64,000 nucleotides of DNA from Mucilaginibacter segetis (GCF_016522075.1 NZ_JAEHFW010000002.1:806001-870000), one strand, 5' to 3'; numbered from the stretch's first letter, positions 1 to 9,600 are shown. Notes: generated by a model from the sequence alone, not told the origin. Translations and numbers: made by a program.

Positions 1-786
1 TTTTATAGTTTGTGTTTGTTTAGCTGTTGCAGCGGCAGTTTTAAGTTCATTATACGTTTTGCCCGAAGATTTTACCAGGGCATCGGCTACAGTATCATCA
101 ACATTAAAAACCGGTGCCAGGTCATTTGACTTTTCATTCGGATCTTTTATGGTTAACCTTGCCTCCGGGGCGCTACCGCCAAAACGTTTCATTATCGCCG
201 AAACGCCGGGGTTGGCCGCCATAACAGCAGCAGGGTTTTTCTCCTGAATAGCTTGTAAAATAGCCATACGGGCATTTGACATCCGGTAGCTGGTGTTCGT
301 TTTTTTACCTTCTTCCGGCTTATCCTCATTTATCCATAGAACAACTTTTCCGGTAATATCTGTTCCGGCTAATTCATCGGCAGTGCCGTAGCCTATAAAT
401 ACTACATCGTTGGTATTAATGGTTTTATCAGGATATGATCCGGCCAGATAAAAATCTTTCCAGTTCTCAAAAGCCTGCCTGTTAACTGTAAATTTACTTA
501 CTGTTAAAGAGTTTTGTGTTAAAGGCACATTAAAGAAATAAGAGCCATTTACAGGAGCTTGCAAGCCGAGTCTTTTAAATTCTGCCGCTATATAATTTGC
601 AGCTTTTTCGGCACCGGGTTTCCCGGTTTCGCGGCCCTCAAATTCATCTGATGCTAAAATGCTTAAATGCTTTTTAGCATCTTCGGCAGTAATAAGCTTG
701 CCGTATTTAACTGCCGTGGAGTTTTGTTGTGCACATGCACTTGCTGATATAGCCAGTGCAGAGATAAAAAGGGATACTTTTCTCAT
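1..786 (-). CDS. M28-family metallopeptidase (partial, runs off left edge)
   Basis: Secreted zinc aminopeptidase of the M28 type; only the first 262 codons are in the window. The frame opens at the ATG complementary to 784-786 with an exported N-terminus (MRKVSLFISALAISASACAQ, signal peptide about residues 1-20). Residues 48-58 (EFEGRETGKPG) match the segment seen at the start of Bacteroidota M28 proteins, followed by AANYIAAEF at 62-70. Residues 129-151 (VFIGYGT...GKVVLW) resemble the inserted PA domain. The zinc ligands would lie beyond the left edge, so activity cannot be judged. The substrate is unknown; periplasmic or outer-surface peptide trimming is the usual role. It is not preceded by a clear TAnnTTTG box. 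Confidence 0.85.
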   Translation of the reverse strand, partial: MRKVSLFISALAISASACAQQNSTAVKYGKLITAEDAKKHLSILASDEFEGRETGKPGAEKAANYIAAEFKRLGLQAPVNGSYFFNVPLTQNSLTVSKFTVNRQAFENWKDFYLAGSYPDKTINTNDVVFIGYGTADELAGTDITGKVVLWINEDKPEEGKKTNTSYRMSNARMAILQAIQEKNPAAVMAANPGVSAIMKRFGGSAPEARLTIKDPNEKSNDLAPVFNVDDTVADALVKSSGKTYNELKTAAATAKQTQTIK

Positions 787-811
787 TAAATATGTTTTAT
801 GTTTTTTTGAT

Positions 812-1246
812 TTAGCAGCTTATTTTGTCAACACGACGGGCATGCCGGCCGCCTTCAAATTCTTCAGTAAAAAATGTTATGAGTGTTTCCTTTACTTCGT
901 CAATACTCATGTGGCGGGCCGGGATGCAAATAATATTGGCGTTATTATGCGTTCTGGCAGGTATGGCTAATTCCGGTTTCCAGCAAATGGCGGCGCGTAT
1001 ACCCTGGTGTTTATTGGCCGTCATGGCTACGCCGTTAGCACTGCCGCATATCAATATGCCAAAGTCAAATTCGCCATTTTCCACTCCGCTGGCAACCAGG
1101 TGCGCAAAATCAGGATAATCAGCTGATTCGGCAGAATATGTTCCGAAATCTTTAAAAGTAAGATCGTTAAACATGCCCAATATAGCCTGTTTGTATTCAA
1201 AGCCGGCATGGTCAGCACCTATAGCTATTTTTAATCCTTTTTTCAT
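812..1246 (-). CDS. rpiB: Ribose-5-phosphate isomerase B
   Basis: Interconverts ribulose-5-phosphate and ribose-5-phosphate in the non-oxidative pentose phosphate pathway, in the cytosol. The 144-aa length is normal for the RpiB/LacA/LacB family. Visible motifs are IAIGADHAGFEYK at the N-terminus (substrate-binding Asp-His), GILICGSANGVAMTANK near residues 63-79 with the catalytic-position Cys, and the HNNANIICIPAR segment near 100-111. The start is fixed by the family N-terminus. The box TAAATTTG ends only 5 nt before the ATG, so the mRNA may be leaderless. It lies between tatC and the M28 peptidase gene, all on the same strand. Confidence 0.95.
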   Translation of the reverse strand: MKKGLKIAIGADHAGFEYKQAILGMFNDLTFKDFGTYSAESADYPDFAHLVASGVENGEFDFGILICGSANGVAMTANKHQGIRAAICWKPELAIPARTHNNANIICIPARHMSIDEVKETLITFFTEEFEGGRHARRVDKISC

Positions 1247-1251
1247 ATGCT

Positions 1252-1259
1252 CAAATTTA
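1252..1259 (-). promoter_or_regulatory. Bacteroidota -7 box for rpiB
   Basis: Exact TAnnTTTG match (TAAATTTG) on the minus strand, 5 nt before the rpiB ATG. No good -33 TTG is seen at 19 bp, so support rests on the box and its position. Confidence 0.45.
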
Positions 1260-1330
1260 TGATAATAATCAGAGCCTGAAAGTAAAGAATTTGATGCTTA
1301 ACAAGAAATCAGGTGATCAAATAATTGCTG

Positions 1331-2197
1331 TTATGATTCCATCAGATCATCATGTTTTTTAACACGACGTTTTTCTACAACGGCAGATACTAAAATACCT
1401 ACTTCGTACAGAACAAATAGCGGTATACTTACTACTGTCATGGTCATCATATCCGGTGTTGGTGTAACAACTGCCGCAACTATCAAAATAATAACAATAG
1501 CATACCGCCTGCTCTCGCGCATAAATTTAGCAGTGAGTATACCCAGGGTCGACAGTATATATACTATAATAGGAAGTTCGAAAACCAAACCTGTTGCTAA
1601 TGTTAGAGTGGCAACAGATGATATATAAGAATCAATGCTGAATAAGTTTTGAATCTTGTCACTTACCGTATAACTCGCCAGGAAATTAATAGACTCAGGG
1701 GTTATTACATAATAACCAAATAATACACCTAATAAAAAGAGTGTAGTGGCATAAAAAACAAAGCCTGATGCAGCTTTGCGTTCCTTTTCGTGCAGGGCAG
1801 GTTTAATAAAGCGCCATATTTCCCATAACAGGTAAGGAACACCTAAGGTAATTCCTATTATTAAAGATGAATTGATCTGCAGGGTAAATTGCCCCGCCAT
1901 TTCGGTATTAATAAGGTTTATATTTATTTTATTGATACAGAAACCAGGCCGGTTAAGAAAGTCCCCTAAATGGCAAAGCATACGATAGGTCCAAAATGTT
2001 GGCTTACTGGGCCCCATTATAAAAACATCGTATATAGTATCAAAATAATAAAATACAAAACAAGTGATAATAACTATAAATATGGCCGAACGTACCAAAT
2101 GCCATCTTAATGCTTCCAGATGGTCAAAAAACGACATTTCGGATTCCAGGCTGTTGCTTTTTTCTTTTATCGCCTTTATTAGTTTATTATCGCTCAT
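1331..2197 (-). CDS. tatC: Sec-independent protein translocase subunit TatC
   Basis: Polytopic inner-membrane receptor of the twin-arginine translocation system, which exports folded proteins. The conserved cytosolic N-terminal patch is seen as FFDHLEALRWHLVRS around residues 23-37, directly before TM1. Further hydrophobic segments give the six helices expected. The TM2 entry TLGVPYLLWEIWRFIKPAL-type region carries the conserved periplasm-to-membrane turn, and VVTPTPDMMTM late in the protein matches the family VTPxxD signature. At 288 aa it is longer than E. coli TatC (258) because of an inserted, Cys-containing loop between TM1 and TM2, as I recall for Bacteroidota. No tatA gene lies in the window. 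Confidence 0.95.
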   Translation of the reverse strand: MSDNKLIKAIKEKSNSLESEMSFFDHLEALRWHLVRSAIFIVIITCFVFYYFDTIYDVFIMGPSKPTFWTYRMLCHLGDFLNRPGFCINKININLINTEMAGQFTLQINSSLIIGITLGVPYLLWEIWRFIKPALHEKERKAASGFVFYATTLFLLGVLFGYYVITPESINFLASYTVSDKIQNLFSIDSYISSVATLTLATGLVFELPIIVYILSTLGILTAKFMRESRRYAIVIILIVAAVVTPTPDMMTMTVVSIPLFVLYEVGILVSAVVEKRRVKKHDDLMES

Positions 2198-2271
2198 TTG
2201 TATATTAAATATCCCTCTGTTAACGCTTAAAATCTACTTACGTTGTATAGTACCCTGAAAGTTTTTATTAT

Positions 2272-3606
2272 TTAATATTCAAAAGTTTCCATAAACTTCG
2301 TGGTAAAGTTACCAGCCCGGAAATTTGGATCCTGAAGTAATTTTAAATGAAACGGAATAGTGGTTTTTATACCTTCGATAACAAACTCACTTAAAGCACG
2401 CTCCATAGTAGCCAGCGCCTCGTCGCGGGTTTGTGCCATGCAAATTACTTTCGCTATCATCGAGTCATAATTTGGTGGTATAATGTAACCGCTGTACACA
2501 TGCGTGTCTACACGTACGCCGTGTCCTCCCGGAGAATGGAAGTTGGTTATTTTGCCCGGTGACGGGCGGAAGTTATTGAACGGATCTTCGGCATTTATAC
2601 GGCATTCAATAGCATGCATGCTTGGCTCGTAATTTTTGCCTGATATTGGTATCCCTGCAGCTACTTTTATCTGTTCTTTTATCAGGTCGAAATTGATTAC
2701 TTCTTCGGTAACCGGGTGCTCTACCTGTATACGTGTATTCATTTCCATAAAGTAGAAGTTGCGGTTTTTATCAACCAAAAACTCTACTGTACCGGCTCCT
2801 TCATATTTAACAGCTTTGGCGCCTTTAATAGCTGCTTCTCCCATTTTTTTACGCAGTTTGTCTGTCATAAAAGGCGAAGGGGATTCCTCTACCAGTTTTT
2901 GATGTCGACGCTGTATAGAGCAATCACGTTCTGAAAGATGACAAACCTTGCCAAACTGATCGCCTACAACCTGTATCTCAATATGGCGGGGATCTTCTAC
3001 ATATTTTTCCAGGTAAAGGCCATCATTACCAAAGGCTGCGCCCGATTCTGCACGGGCCGAATCCCAGGCGTTGCTAAACTCTTCATCTTTCCAAACTATA
3101 CGCATACCCCTGCCACCACCACCTGCGGTTGCTTTTAATATAACGGGGTAACCTATTTTATTTGCTACGCTAATACCTTGTTTAACATCGGTAAGCAAGC
3201 CTTCAGAGCCGGGTATGGTTGGTACACCGGCTTTTTTCATAGTTTCCTTAGCGGATGACTTATCACCCATCGCATTGATCTGCTCAGAGGTAGCTCCAAT
3301 AAATTTAATGCCATATTCAGCACAAATAGCTGAGAACTTAGCATTTTCCGACAAAAAACCATATCCCGGATGTATAGCATCGGCATTGGTAAGTTCCGCG
3401 GCCGAAATAATATTAGGAATATTCAGGTAAGAATCGCGGCTTGCAGGAGGGCCGATACACACAGCCTCATCGGCAAAACGTACATGCAGGCTGTCGCGGT
3501 CGGCAGTAGAATATACAGCTATGGTTCTAATGCCCATTTCTTTACATGTGCGAATTATTCGCAATGCAATTTCACCACGGTTAGCTATTAAAATTTTTTT
3601 AAACAT
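2272..3606 (-). CDS. accC: Acetyl-CoA carboxylase, biotin carboxylase subunit
   Basis: ATP-dependent carboxylation of biotin on AccB, the first half-reaction making malonyl-CoA. The order is biotin-carboxylase N-domain ([16 protein letters not shown]), ATP-grasp domain with the glycine-rich loop [12 protein letters not shown] near residue 160 and the catalytic [15 protein letters not shown] near residue 290, and the C-terminal domain. The 444-aa length is standard. Start is an ATG. It follows accB by 92 bp of repeat-bearing DNA on the same strand; the pair probably shares transcription with the upstream plsX-fabH cluster. The partner carboxyltransferase genes accA and accD are not in the window. 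Confidence 0.97.
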   Translation of the reverse strand: MFKKILIANRGEIALRIIRTCKEMGIRTIAVYSTADRDSLHVRFADEAVCIGPPASRDSYLNIPNIISAAELTNADAIHPGYGFLSENAKFSAICAEYGIKFIGATSEQINAMGDKSSAKETMKKAGVPTIPGSEGLLTDVKQGISVANKIGYPVILKATAGGGGRGMRIVWKDEEFSNAWDSARAESGAAFGNDGLYLEKYVEDPRHIEIQVVGDQFGKVCHLSERDCSIQRRHQKLVEESPSPFMTDKLRKKMGEAAIKGAKAVKYEGAGTVEFLVDKNRNFYFMEMNTRIQVEHPVTEEVINFDLIKEQIKVAAGIPISGKNYEPSMHAIECRINAEDPFNNFRPSPGKITNFHSPGGHGVRVDTHVYSGYIIPPNYDSMIAKVICMAQTRDEALATMERALSEFVIEGIKTTIPFHLKLLQDPNFRAGNFTTKFMETFEY

Positions 3607-3614
3607 TTCTTTTC

Positions 3615-3702
3615 AAATGTGCGGATTATAGATATGCAGATGTGCAGATACTTAAACGTACTTAATTCGCACGTCCGCTTATCTGCACATTTGCACATTT
3701 AT
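3615..3702. repeat. Interspersed repeat with long imperfect hairpin between accB and accC
   Basis: The accB-accC spacer is almost filled by repeats of a TGTGCAGAT/ATCTGCACA word. Arms ATGTGCAGATA (3640-3650) and TATCTGCACAT (3680-3690) are perfect complements, and pairing extends outward to about 18 bp with one wobble and one mismatch, around a 29-nt loop. A further GCACATTT/AAATGTGC pair brackets it. Related words recur at 4231-4250 and 9571-9600. It looks like a dispersed intergenic element rather than a terminator, since no U-run follows. Confidence 0.6.
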
Positions 3703-4175
3703 TTAGGTTCAACCAAAAACAAAGGCTGGTCATATTCAACCGGCGAGGCGTTATCAACAAGTACTTTAACAATCTTGCCTGATACTTCTGATTCTATCTC
3801 GTTAAATAGTTTCATGGCCTCAATTATGCAAAGTACTTTACCTGAAGTTATTTCATCCCCTACGTTAACAAACAAAGGTTTATCAGGAGATGAAGACCGG
3901 TAGAATGTACCAATCATTGGCGATTTAATGGTAATGTAATTTGATGATTCGGCTGTTGCTGCAACTGCTTCGGCAGCCGGCGCCACTGCCGGGAAACTCG
4001 GCTGTACCGGAGGTGCCGGAACTGAAACTACCTGTTGAGGCATCGGTGCACTGATCACTGTAGGCGCCTCGTTGGTTTTTATAGTTATTTTAAAATCCTT
4101 TTGTTCGATAGCAACTTCATTTACACCTGATTTTGAAACAAAGCGTATAAGGTCCTGTATCTGTTTAATATCCAT
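3699..4175 (-). CDS. accB: Biotin carboxyl carrier protein of acetyl-CoA carboxylase
   Basis: Carries the biotin that shuttles CO2 between AccC and the carboxyltransferase. The layout is classical: N-terminal helical/beta region (1-40), a Pro/Ala-rich flexible linker (about 40-75), and the biotinyl domain (about 78-158) with the biotinylated lysine K122 in [10 protein letters not shown]. The 158-aa length fits the family. Start is the ATG at 4175. Upstream is a 166-bp gap to fabH containing another copy of the dispersed repeat; a weak -7-like box TACCTTAG there could give accBC some independent transcription. Confidence 0.97.
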   Translation of the reverse strand: MDIKQIQDLIRFVSKSGVNEVAIEQKDFKITIKTNEAPTVISAPMPQQVVSVPAPPVQPSFPAVAPAAEAVAATAESSNYITIKSPMIGTFYRSSSPDKPLFVNVGDEITSGKVLCIIEAMKLFNEIESEVSGKIVKVLVDNASPVEYDQPLFLVEPK

Positions 4176-4222
4176 AGTAGCTATAAATTGGTATTGGATA
4201 AAAGTTTATTGTTCTAAGGTAT

Positions 4223-4250
4223 GTATAAATTATGCAGATGTGCAAATATG
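4223..4250. repeat. Copy of the dispersed TGCAGATGTGCA repeat
   Basis: GTATAAATTATGCA (4223-4236) is identical to 9571-9584, and TATGCAGATGTGCA is shared with the accB-accC spacer. Two separate matches to other intergenic sites in one 10-kb stretch support a dispersed repeat family. Confidence 0.5.
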
Positions 4251-4341
4251 TACAAATGCTTTTAACCTTTAATAATATATTTAATTAACATTAATTATTT
4301 AACAGATGTTTTAATATGATCAGCTTATCTGTATAGACTGA

Positions 4342-5331
4342 TTAATAGGCCCATTTTAAATAGATAGATCCCCAGGTAAAACCGCCGCCAAAAGCAGCAA
4401 GTATAAGGTTATCGCCCTTTTTAAATTTATTTTCCCACTCCCATAAACAAAGGGGTATAGTGCCGTTTGTAGTGTTACCGTAACGTTCAATATTTACGAT
4501 CACTTTGTCAGCGCTCACGCCTGTCCTGTTCGCAGTAGCATCAATAATGCGTTTATTAGCCTGATGCGGCACCAGCCATGCAATATCATCGGCTGTAAGT
4601 TGATTGCGTTCCATTATTTCGGCGGCAACATCGGCCATATTTGTTACCGCGAATTTAAATACTGCCTGGCCTTCCTGGTAGGCAAAGTGTTCTTTAGCGG
4701 CAACCGTTTCGTGCGTAGCCGGATTTACCGAGCCCCCCGCTTTTTGGAAAAGCAGTTGAGAGCCTGCGCCGTCGCTTTTTAATATCGAGTCAATAATGCC
4801 GTTACCCTCTGTATTAGGTTCAAGCAGGGCAGCGCCGCAACCATCACCAAAAATGATACAGGTGGCGCGGTCTTCATAGTTAATTATCGACGACATTTTA
4901 TCGCCGCCAACTACCAGTACTTTTTTATGTTTGCCGCTCTCAATAAATTGCGACCCGGTAGCTAACCCGAATATAAAGCCTGAGCAAGCAGCCTGCAAAT
5001 CATAACCCCAGGCATTTTTCGCCCCTATTTTATGGGCCAGTATATTTGCCGTTGCCGGAAAAGGAAGATCGGGTGTGGTGGTACAAAAAATAATAAGGTC
5101 TATTTCATCAGCACCTATGCCGCGTTTTTTTAAAAGCCCCTCTACTGCAGGTACGGCCATATCTGATGTGCCAAGGCCTGCGCCTTTTAATATTCTCCGC
5201 TCTTTAATACCTGTTCTGCTGGTTATCCACTCGTCGTTCGTATCAACCATGGTTTCCAATTCCTGGTTGGTAAGTACATAATCGGGCGCGTAACCATTTA
5301 CAGCGGTAATAGCGGCATGGATTTTACTCAT
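4342..5331 (-). CDS. fabH: Beta-ketoacyl-ACP synthase III
   Basis: Starts fatty-acid synthesis by condensing an acyl-CoA with malonyl-ACP. The thiolase-fold catalytic triad is visible: Cys116 in QAACSGF, the His in [11 protein letters not shown] and the Asn in [11 protein letters not shown]. The C-terminal FGGGFTWGS matches the family. The 329-aa length is normal. It sits 11 bp downstream of plsX in the conserved order plsX-fabH-accB-accC, so initiation of acyl-chain synthesis, phospholipid acyl supply and malonyl-CoA supply are grouped. Bacteroidota FabH enzymes often accept branched primers, but that cannot be read from the sequence. Confidence 0.97.
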   Translation of the reverse strand: MSKIHAAITAVNGYAPDYVLTNQELETMVDTNDEWITSRTGIKERRILKGAGLGTSDMAVPAVEGLLKKRGIGADEIDLIIFCTTTPDLPFPATANILAHKIGAKNAWGYDLQAACSGFIFGLATGSQFIESGKHKKVLVVGGDKMSSIINYEDRATCIIFGDGCGAALLEPNTEGNGIIDSILKSDGAGSQLLFQKAGGSVNPATHETVAAKEHFAYQEGQAVFKFAVTNMADVAAEIMERNQLTADDIAWLVPHQANKRIIDATANRTGVSADKVIVNIERYGNTTNGTIPLCLWEWENKFKKGDNLILAAFGGGFTWGSIYLKWAY

Positions 5332-5342
5332 TTTGTAGTTTT

Positions 5343-6281
5343 TTATTGAAAAGCCTGCTTTATTTTATCAATAAGGCTGGTTTCGATCATGTCTTTTGAT
5401 AAAAGGATCATGTTTTTAATAGCTTCAGGGCTTGATATGCCGTGCCCTACTACAACCGGTGCATTAACGCCAAGTATGGGGCTACCGCCATATTGCTCGT
5501 AGTTAAAACGCTCAAAAAATTCGTCCTTAAATCTCTTTTTTAAAGTGATTACATAAAAAGACTCGGCCATTTTTAAGATAACGTTACCTGTAAAGCCATC
5601 ACAAACGGTTACGTCGTGATTGTCTTCAAAAAGGTCGCGTCCTTCAATATTGCCGACAAAATTAAAAAGTGGGGTATTTTTCATTAAAGGGTAGGCGGCC
5701 TGGCAAAGCAGGTTCCCTTTTTCTTCTTCTTCGCCAATGTTCATCAGCGCAACTCTGGGATTGGTAATGCCATAAACCGACTCGGCGAGCAGGCTGCCTA
5801 ATACGCCAAACTGCAGCAGCACGTCGGCTTTGCAATCGGCATTAGCGCCTACATCCAACAAAATACCCAAACCGCCTTTCAGTTTGGGTACAATAGTTGT
5901 CATGGCGGGGCGCATAACGCCCGGAATTGTTTTTACGCTGAACATGGCTCCAACCAACATGGCTCCAGTATTACCTGCCGATGAAAAGGCTTGTATATTG
6001 CCCTCTTTAAGCAGGTTAAAACCAACGCTAATACTTGAGTTTGGCTTTTGTACAATGGCTTTTGTTGGGTGTTCGCCCATTCCGATTACTTCGGTTGTAT
6101 GTACAAACTCGAAATGATCGGGGCTGAAATTATTTTCCTGAAGAATGTTAACTGTAGCATCTTTGTCGCCTATCAGCACCAGTTTTTGCTCTGCCGATAA
6201 AACCTTGTAGGCTTCAATTGCTCCTAAAACAGTTGCTTTGGGAGCGAAATCACCGCCCATCATGTCTAAGCCAATCTTCAT
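5343..6281 (-). CDS. plsX: Phosphate acyltransferase PlsX
   Basis: Makes acyl-phosphate from acyl-ACP, the acyl donor for glycerol-3-phosphate acylation in phospholipid synthesis; a peripheral membrane enzyme. Diagnostic stretches are the N-terminal [25 protein letters not shown] near the middle, [14 protein letters not shown], and [13 protein letters not shown], all PlsX signatures. The 312-aa length is slightly short of the usual 320-345 but complete at both ends. It is 14 bp downstream of rpmF and 11 bp upstream of fabH; this arrangement strongly implies one transcript. Confidence 0.97.
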   Translation of the reverse strand: MKIGLDMMGGDFAPKATVLGAIEAYKVLSAEQKLVLIGDKDATVNILQENNFSPDHFEFVHTTEVIGMGEHPTKAIVQKPNSSISVGFNLLKEGNIQAFSSAGNTGAMLVGAMFSVKTIPGVMRPAMTTIVPKLKGGLGILLDVGANADCKADVLLQFGVLGSLLAESVYGITNPRVALMNIGEEEEKGNLLCQAAYPLMKNTPLFNFVGNIEGRDLFEDNHDVTVCDGFTGNVILKMAESFYVITLKKRFKDEFFERFNYEQYGGSPILGVNAPVVVGHGISSPEAIKNMILLSKDMIETSLIDKIKQAFQ

Positions 6282-6295
6282 TTCAGAAAATTAAC

Positions 6296-6487
6296 TTATA
6301 CGGCTACTGCTTTCTCGATCAAAACTTTACCGTTGAAGTAAACATTACCGTCAACAGTGTAAGCTCTGTGTGGTAAATGTACAGCTCCGGTGGTTTGGCA
6401 TGTAGTTAAAGTAGGCGCCTCAGCTTTATAGTGCGTTCTGCGTTTATCTCTTCTTGATTTGGAAATTTTCCTTTTTGGATGTGGCAT
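6296..6487 (-). CDS. rpmF: 50S ribosomal protein L32
   Basis: Small basic ribosomal protein of the large subunit. [20 protein letters not shown] is the canonical L32 start, followed by the [19 protein letters not shown] core. Only one cysteine of the zinc-ribbon positions is kept, so this is a zinc-independent (C-minus) form. Length 63 aa is normal. It lies between yceD (18 bp upstream) and plsX, the widely conserved yceD-rpmF-plsX linkage coupling ribosome and lipid synthesis. Confidence 0.97.
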   Translation of the reverse strand: MPHPKRKISKSRRDKRRTHYKAEAPTLTTCQTTGAVHLPHRAYTVDGNVYFNGKVLIEKAVAV

Positions 6488-6505
6488 AAATCCTGTTATT
6501 TAATG

Positions 6506-7027
6506 TTATTTAAATTTTTTGAGCGCATCCCAACGCGGGTCTGTTCGCTCGTTTTGTTCATCATTAGCGGCCAATTTACTTAAATTGTCCAGCATATCCT
6601 TATCACAATATGGTGTGTTACCTTCATTACCGCAAGTGGCTATAAAAGGCAGCGCAACATTTACATATTCATAAATTAGCCCGGCAATGTTTATCTCATG
6701 ATCGTTTTTGCCAAGGGTAATTATTTCATCATCTTCTGCAACCGCTTCATCACTAAACCTGGCTATCTGCTGTTCCTGTATATGCAGTTGCTGCGGATAT
6801 TCTGACAGGCATTTATCGCATGTGGCGGTAATTGTTCCTTTAATATCAAAGTTCAGTATCAGCATTGTTTCCTGTTTTTCCAGTTCAACAACACATTGCA
6901 GATCAGCTTTTTTAACCAGCGAATAATCAAATTCGTCGAAAAAAGAATCTCCGACAACATATTCAAAGTTATGCTTCCCCAGCTTAAGGCCGGTAAAAGG
7001 AATTGCATATGTTCTGAGCGATTTCAA
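6506..7027 (-). CDS. YceD/DUF177 family protein, TTG start
   Basis: DUF177 proteins are encoded ahead of rpmF in most bacteria and are linked to 23S rRNA accumulation in some lineages; the molecular function is not settled. The conserved CDKCLSEYPQQ motif and later acidic stretch NGEGN..YCDKDMLDNL-type region identify the family. I place the start at TTG 7027 (product KSLRTYAIPFTG after the initiator), 173 aa. The frame is open further upstream to another TTG at 7048, but that would lie on the promoter box TACATTTG (7046-7053), leaving no room for transcription, so the shorter start is preferred. First gene of the rpmF-plsX-fabH-acc cluster. Confidence 0.85.
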   Translation of the reverse strand: MKSLRTYAIPFTGLKLGKHNFEYVVGDSFFDEFDYSLVKKADLQCVVELEKQETMLILNFDIKGTITATCDKCLSEYPQQLHIQEQQIARFSDEAVAEDDEIITLGKNDHEINIAGLIYEYVNVALPFIATCGNEGNTPYCDKDMLDNLSKLAANDEQNERTDPRWDALKKFK

Positions 7028-7045
7028 TGAGCAACAATTAGCCCG

Positions 7046-7053
7046 CAAATGTA
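7046..7053 (-). promoter_or_regulatory. -7 box upstream of the yceD-rpmF-plsX-fabH cluster
   Basis: Exact TACATTTG on the minus strand, 18 nt before the proposed TTG start of yceD. It would drive the whole lipid/ribosome cluster. The -33 region (CTTTT) is weak. Confidence 0.5.
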
Positions 7054-7201
7054 TGGAAAATTACTAAAACAGAAAAGTGTTTTTTTATTTTGGTTTTCGG
7101 GGAATGATTTACTCCCGTCTTAATTGTCGACACAGGTGCTTTAAGAACTCATATCACAGGAATGCTTGAAATAGTAATGTGAAGTGTGGTGGTTCTCTCC
7201 C

Positions 7202-8386
7202 TCATATTCTCAATCGTATATTCACCTTATCCAGCAATCCGGTTAGCTGTACTATCAAAAAAGCGAAAACCAGGCAGCGTATAATTCCGCCTATGCCCTG
7301 ATCAAGGTATTCGGGGTAAGCAAGGTCAGTCATTTCATACATGGGGTAAAACAGGTATGGTAATATATAACAGGTAAAGGTATTGGTACCTGCGGGCTCA
7401 ATAGGTTTAAACCAATGGTATTTATGCTTATAATCAACCACAAAGGCAAATACCGCATACAATACCAAACTAATACCCGTACAAATAAGCACCCAAGAAG
7501 GGGTGTCTCGTATTTTAGAGATGCCCCCGCTAAAATAACGTACTATAAAACCCAGGTTAAAGAGTATTATTGCTATTACCAGCAGCCCCGCCCAAAACAT
7601 TTTAATTTCTTTTTGTTGACGAAGCCGGATGTACATTACCGAGGTAAACACACCAGCCATAGTAAATGCCTGCATGGCACCGTTGCCTGATATCCATACA
7701 TATTGATGTATAAATCCTAAAAAATTGAGCCAGCCAAAGTGATAGTCTATATTAAAAAAAACAAAAAACAGCCATACTGCTGCCTGTACCCATAAAGCGC
7801 CGTTGCTGTAATAATAAATAAGGCCGCAAACCAGGTATGCCCAGCCTATAAGTCCTAAAATGCCCCACCACGTTAAATGCAGCCAGGGATGATCCGGGTC
7901 GGTACTTTTGTATAATACACACATGGCTATAAGTAATACCACGCCAAAGCCCTGCAACAAGTATCTTTTAATTGCAGATGTTTGATTGCTGTAGTCTAAA
8001 AAAATGAAAAAAAAGCTGAATGTAGCCAGGCTTTCCCATACGGGCCTTGGCAAAAGGGTTGCCGGATCGTTATAGGTTTCCATGTTTGCATGAAAAAATC
8101 CGATAAATATAAGGGCGAACGAGCGGGTTAAAATACGTTTAGGTACTTGCCCGTCATGCTTTTTAAGGCGTTTTTCAAAGGCATACGGGATGGATAGTCC
8201 CACTATAAACAAGAATGCGGGGAATATGGTATCGGCTAAACCTAAAGCATCAGCATTAACACCTGCATGTTTAAGCCACTCAGGGGTGTTGGGTACACCA
8301 TCCAGATCATTCACAAAAATCATCAGGAACATGGTAACCGCACGAAATGCATCAATTGACCGTATCCGGTTAATTAAATCACTCAT
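7202..8386 (-). CDS. DUF5009 / HGSNAT-like membrane acyltransferase
   Basis: Polytopic membrane protein of the DUF5009 type, related to eukaryotic heparan-alpha-glucosaminide N-acetyltransferase, which moves acetyl groups from cytosolic acetyl-CoA across a membrane to sugars. The family N-terminus is clear: RIRSIDAFRAVTMFLMIFVNDL, then ADTIFPAFLFIVGLSIPYAF, with about ten hydrophobic segments over 394 aa. A bacterial role in modifying or recycling glycans is inferred. Genes on both sides (pdxA and yceD) are housekeeping, and it has its own non-coding flanks, so it is probably transcribed alone. Confidence 0.8.
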   Translation of the reverse strand: MSDLINRIRSIDAFRAVTMFLMIFVNDLDGVPNTPEWLKHAGVNADALGLADTIFPAFLFIVGLSIPYAFEKRLKKHDGQVPKRILTRSFALIFIGFFHANMETYNDPATLLPRPVWESLATFSFFFIFLDYSNQTSAIKRYLLQGFGVVLLIAMCVLYKSTDPDHPWLHLTWWGILGLIGWAYLVCGLIYYYSNGALWVQAAVWLFFVFFNIDYHFGWLNFLGFIHQYVWISGNGAMQAFTMAGVFTSVMYIRLRQQKEIKMFWAGLLVIAIILFNLGFIVRYFSGGISKIRDTPSWVLICTGISLVLYAVFAFVVDYKHKYHWFKPIEPAGTNTFTCYILPYLFYPMYEMTDLAYPEYLDQGIGGIIRCLVFAFLIVQLTGLLDKVNIRLRI

Positions 8387-8464
8387 TAAACAGGCTAATG
8401 TATTTTACAGATAAAATGTTTTATTTAACGGCAATTAAATTAAAACATTATGCGGTAATACTTC

Positions 8465-9520
8465 TTAGTCTCTGTCGCGGCTCATTTTTGAGAAAAGCAG
8501 CGGGTCTGCATTCAGTTCAGCCGTTTCTCTTCTATGCTTAATAATATGTACAGCAGTAAATAATGCTTCCCTGAAAGATATCTCTGAAGCCATGTTTTTA
8601 CCTGCTATATCATAAGCCGTACCATGATCGGGCGAGGTGCGTACAAAACTAAGCCCTGCCGTATAGTTAACGCCCGACTCGAAAGCGATATGTTTAAAAG
8701 GTATCAAGCCCTGATCGTGATACATGGCCAGTACGGCATCAAACTGCAGGTAAGTACTGTTGGCGAAAAATCCGTCAGCAGCATACGGGCCAAAGGCCAA
8801 TATGTCATGCAGGCGGGCTTCTTCAATGGCTGGTATAATGATCTCTTTTTCCTCAGAACCTATCAGGCCGTTATCGCTGGCATGCGGATTAAGGCCCAGC
8901 ACCGCGATTTTTGGTTTACGTATCCAAAAATCATCGTGCAAACTTTTATGCATCAGTTTAAGTTTTGCCAATATTTTTTCGCCGGTAATGCTTTCAGCTA
9001 CTTTGACAATAGGAATGTGTCCCGTTACTACGCCAACGCGCAACGTATCGCTCACTAAAAACATTAGGGATTCAGGCGCATTATCCCTTGCCTGTAAATA
9101 TTCGGTATGACCGGGGAAGTTAAATTCCTCGTTCTGTATATTGTCTTTGTTGATGGGCGCAGTTACCAAACCGTCAATGGCCCCGCTTAGCAGATCGTCA
9201 GTAGCTTTTTGTAACGAAAGATAAGCATATTTGCCGCCCTCGGCTGTGGTCGTCCCCAGTTCAATACGTACATCATCTTCCCAGCAGTTTATCATATTTG
9301 CTTTTTTAAATTGCGCCTGCGATGGGTGATTTACTACGTTAAAACTCAGTTCGTTGATATGGGTTGTACGGCGATGAAAAGATGCAACTTTAGTGTGTCC
9401 GTAAACTATGGGCGTACAGTAATCATAGATACGAGCATCTGACAGCGTTTTAATAATGATCTCTAATCCGATGCCGTTTACATCACCTATACTTATTCCT
9501 ATTTTGGGTTTATCACTCAT
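8465..9520 (-). CDS. pdxA: 4-hydroxythreonine-4-phosphate dehydrogenase
   Basis: Oxidises 4-phosphohydroxy-L-threonine in the DXP-dependent route to pyridoxal 5'-phosphate. Metal-binding histidines are in FPGHTEYL, GLNPHASDNG and AMYHDQGLIPFK, all in family order; IGDVNGIGLEI opens the protein. At 351 aa it is a little longer than E. coli PdxA (329). The partner gene pdxJ is not in the window. It is divergent from rsmA with 201 bp between, unlike the collinear pdxA-rsmA arrangement of enterobacteria. Confidence 0.96.
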   Translation of the reverse strand: MSDKPKIGISIGDVNGIGLEIIIKTLSDARIYDYCTPIVYGHTKVASFHRRTTHINELSFNVVNHPSQAQFKKANMINCWEDDVRIELGTTTAEGGKYAYLSLQKATDDLLSGAIDGLVTAPINKDNIQNEEFNFPGHTEYLQARDNAPESLMFLVSDTLRVGVVTGHIPIVKVAESITGEKILAKLKLMHKSLHDDFWIRKPKIAVLGLNPHASDNGLIGSEEKEIIIPAIEEARLHDILAFGPYAADGFFANSTYLQFDAVLAMYHDQGLIPFKHIAFESGVNYTAGLSFVRTSPDHGTAYDIAGKNMASEISFREALFTAVHIIKHRRETAELNADPLLFSKMSRDRD

Positions 9521-9570
9521 GATATTTATTATTTAGTCCCGATGCCGTATTAAACCTGAGGTGCCTCAGC

Positions 9571-9600
9571 GTATAAATTATGCATCTGTGCGGCAATAGT
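9571..9600. repeat. Dispersed repeat relative in the pdxA-rsmA intergenic region
   Basis: GTATAAATTATGCA (9571-9584) is identical to 4223-4236, then diverges. Immediately upstream, CTGAGG-TG-CCTCAG (about 9557-9570) is a perfect short hairpin. Part of the 201-bp divergent promoter region. Confidence 0.4.
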
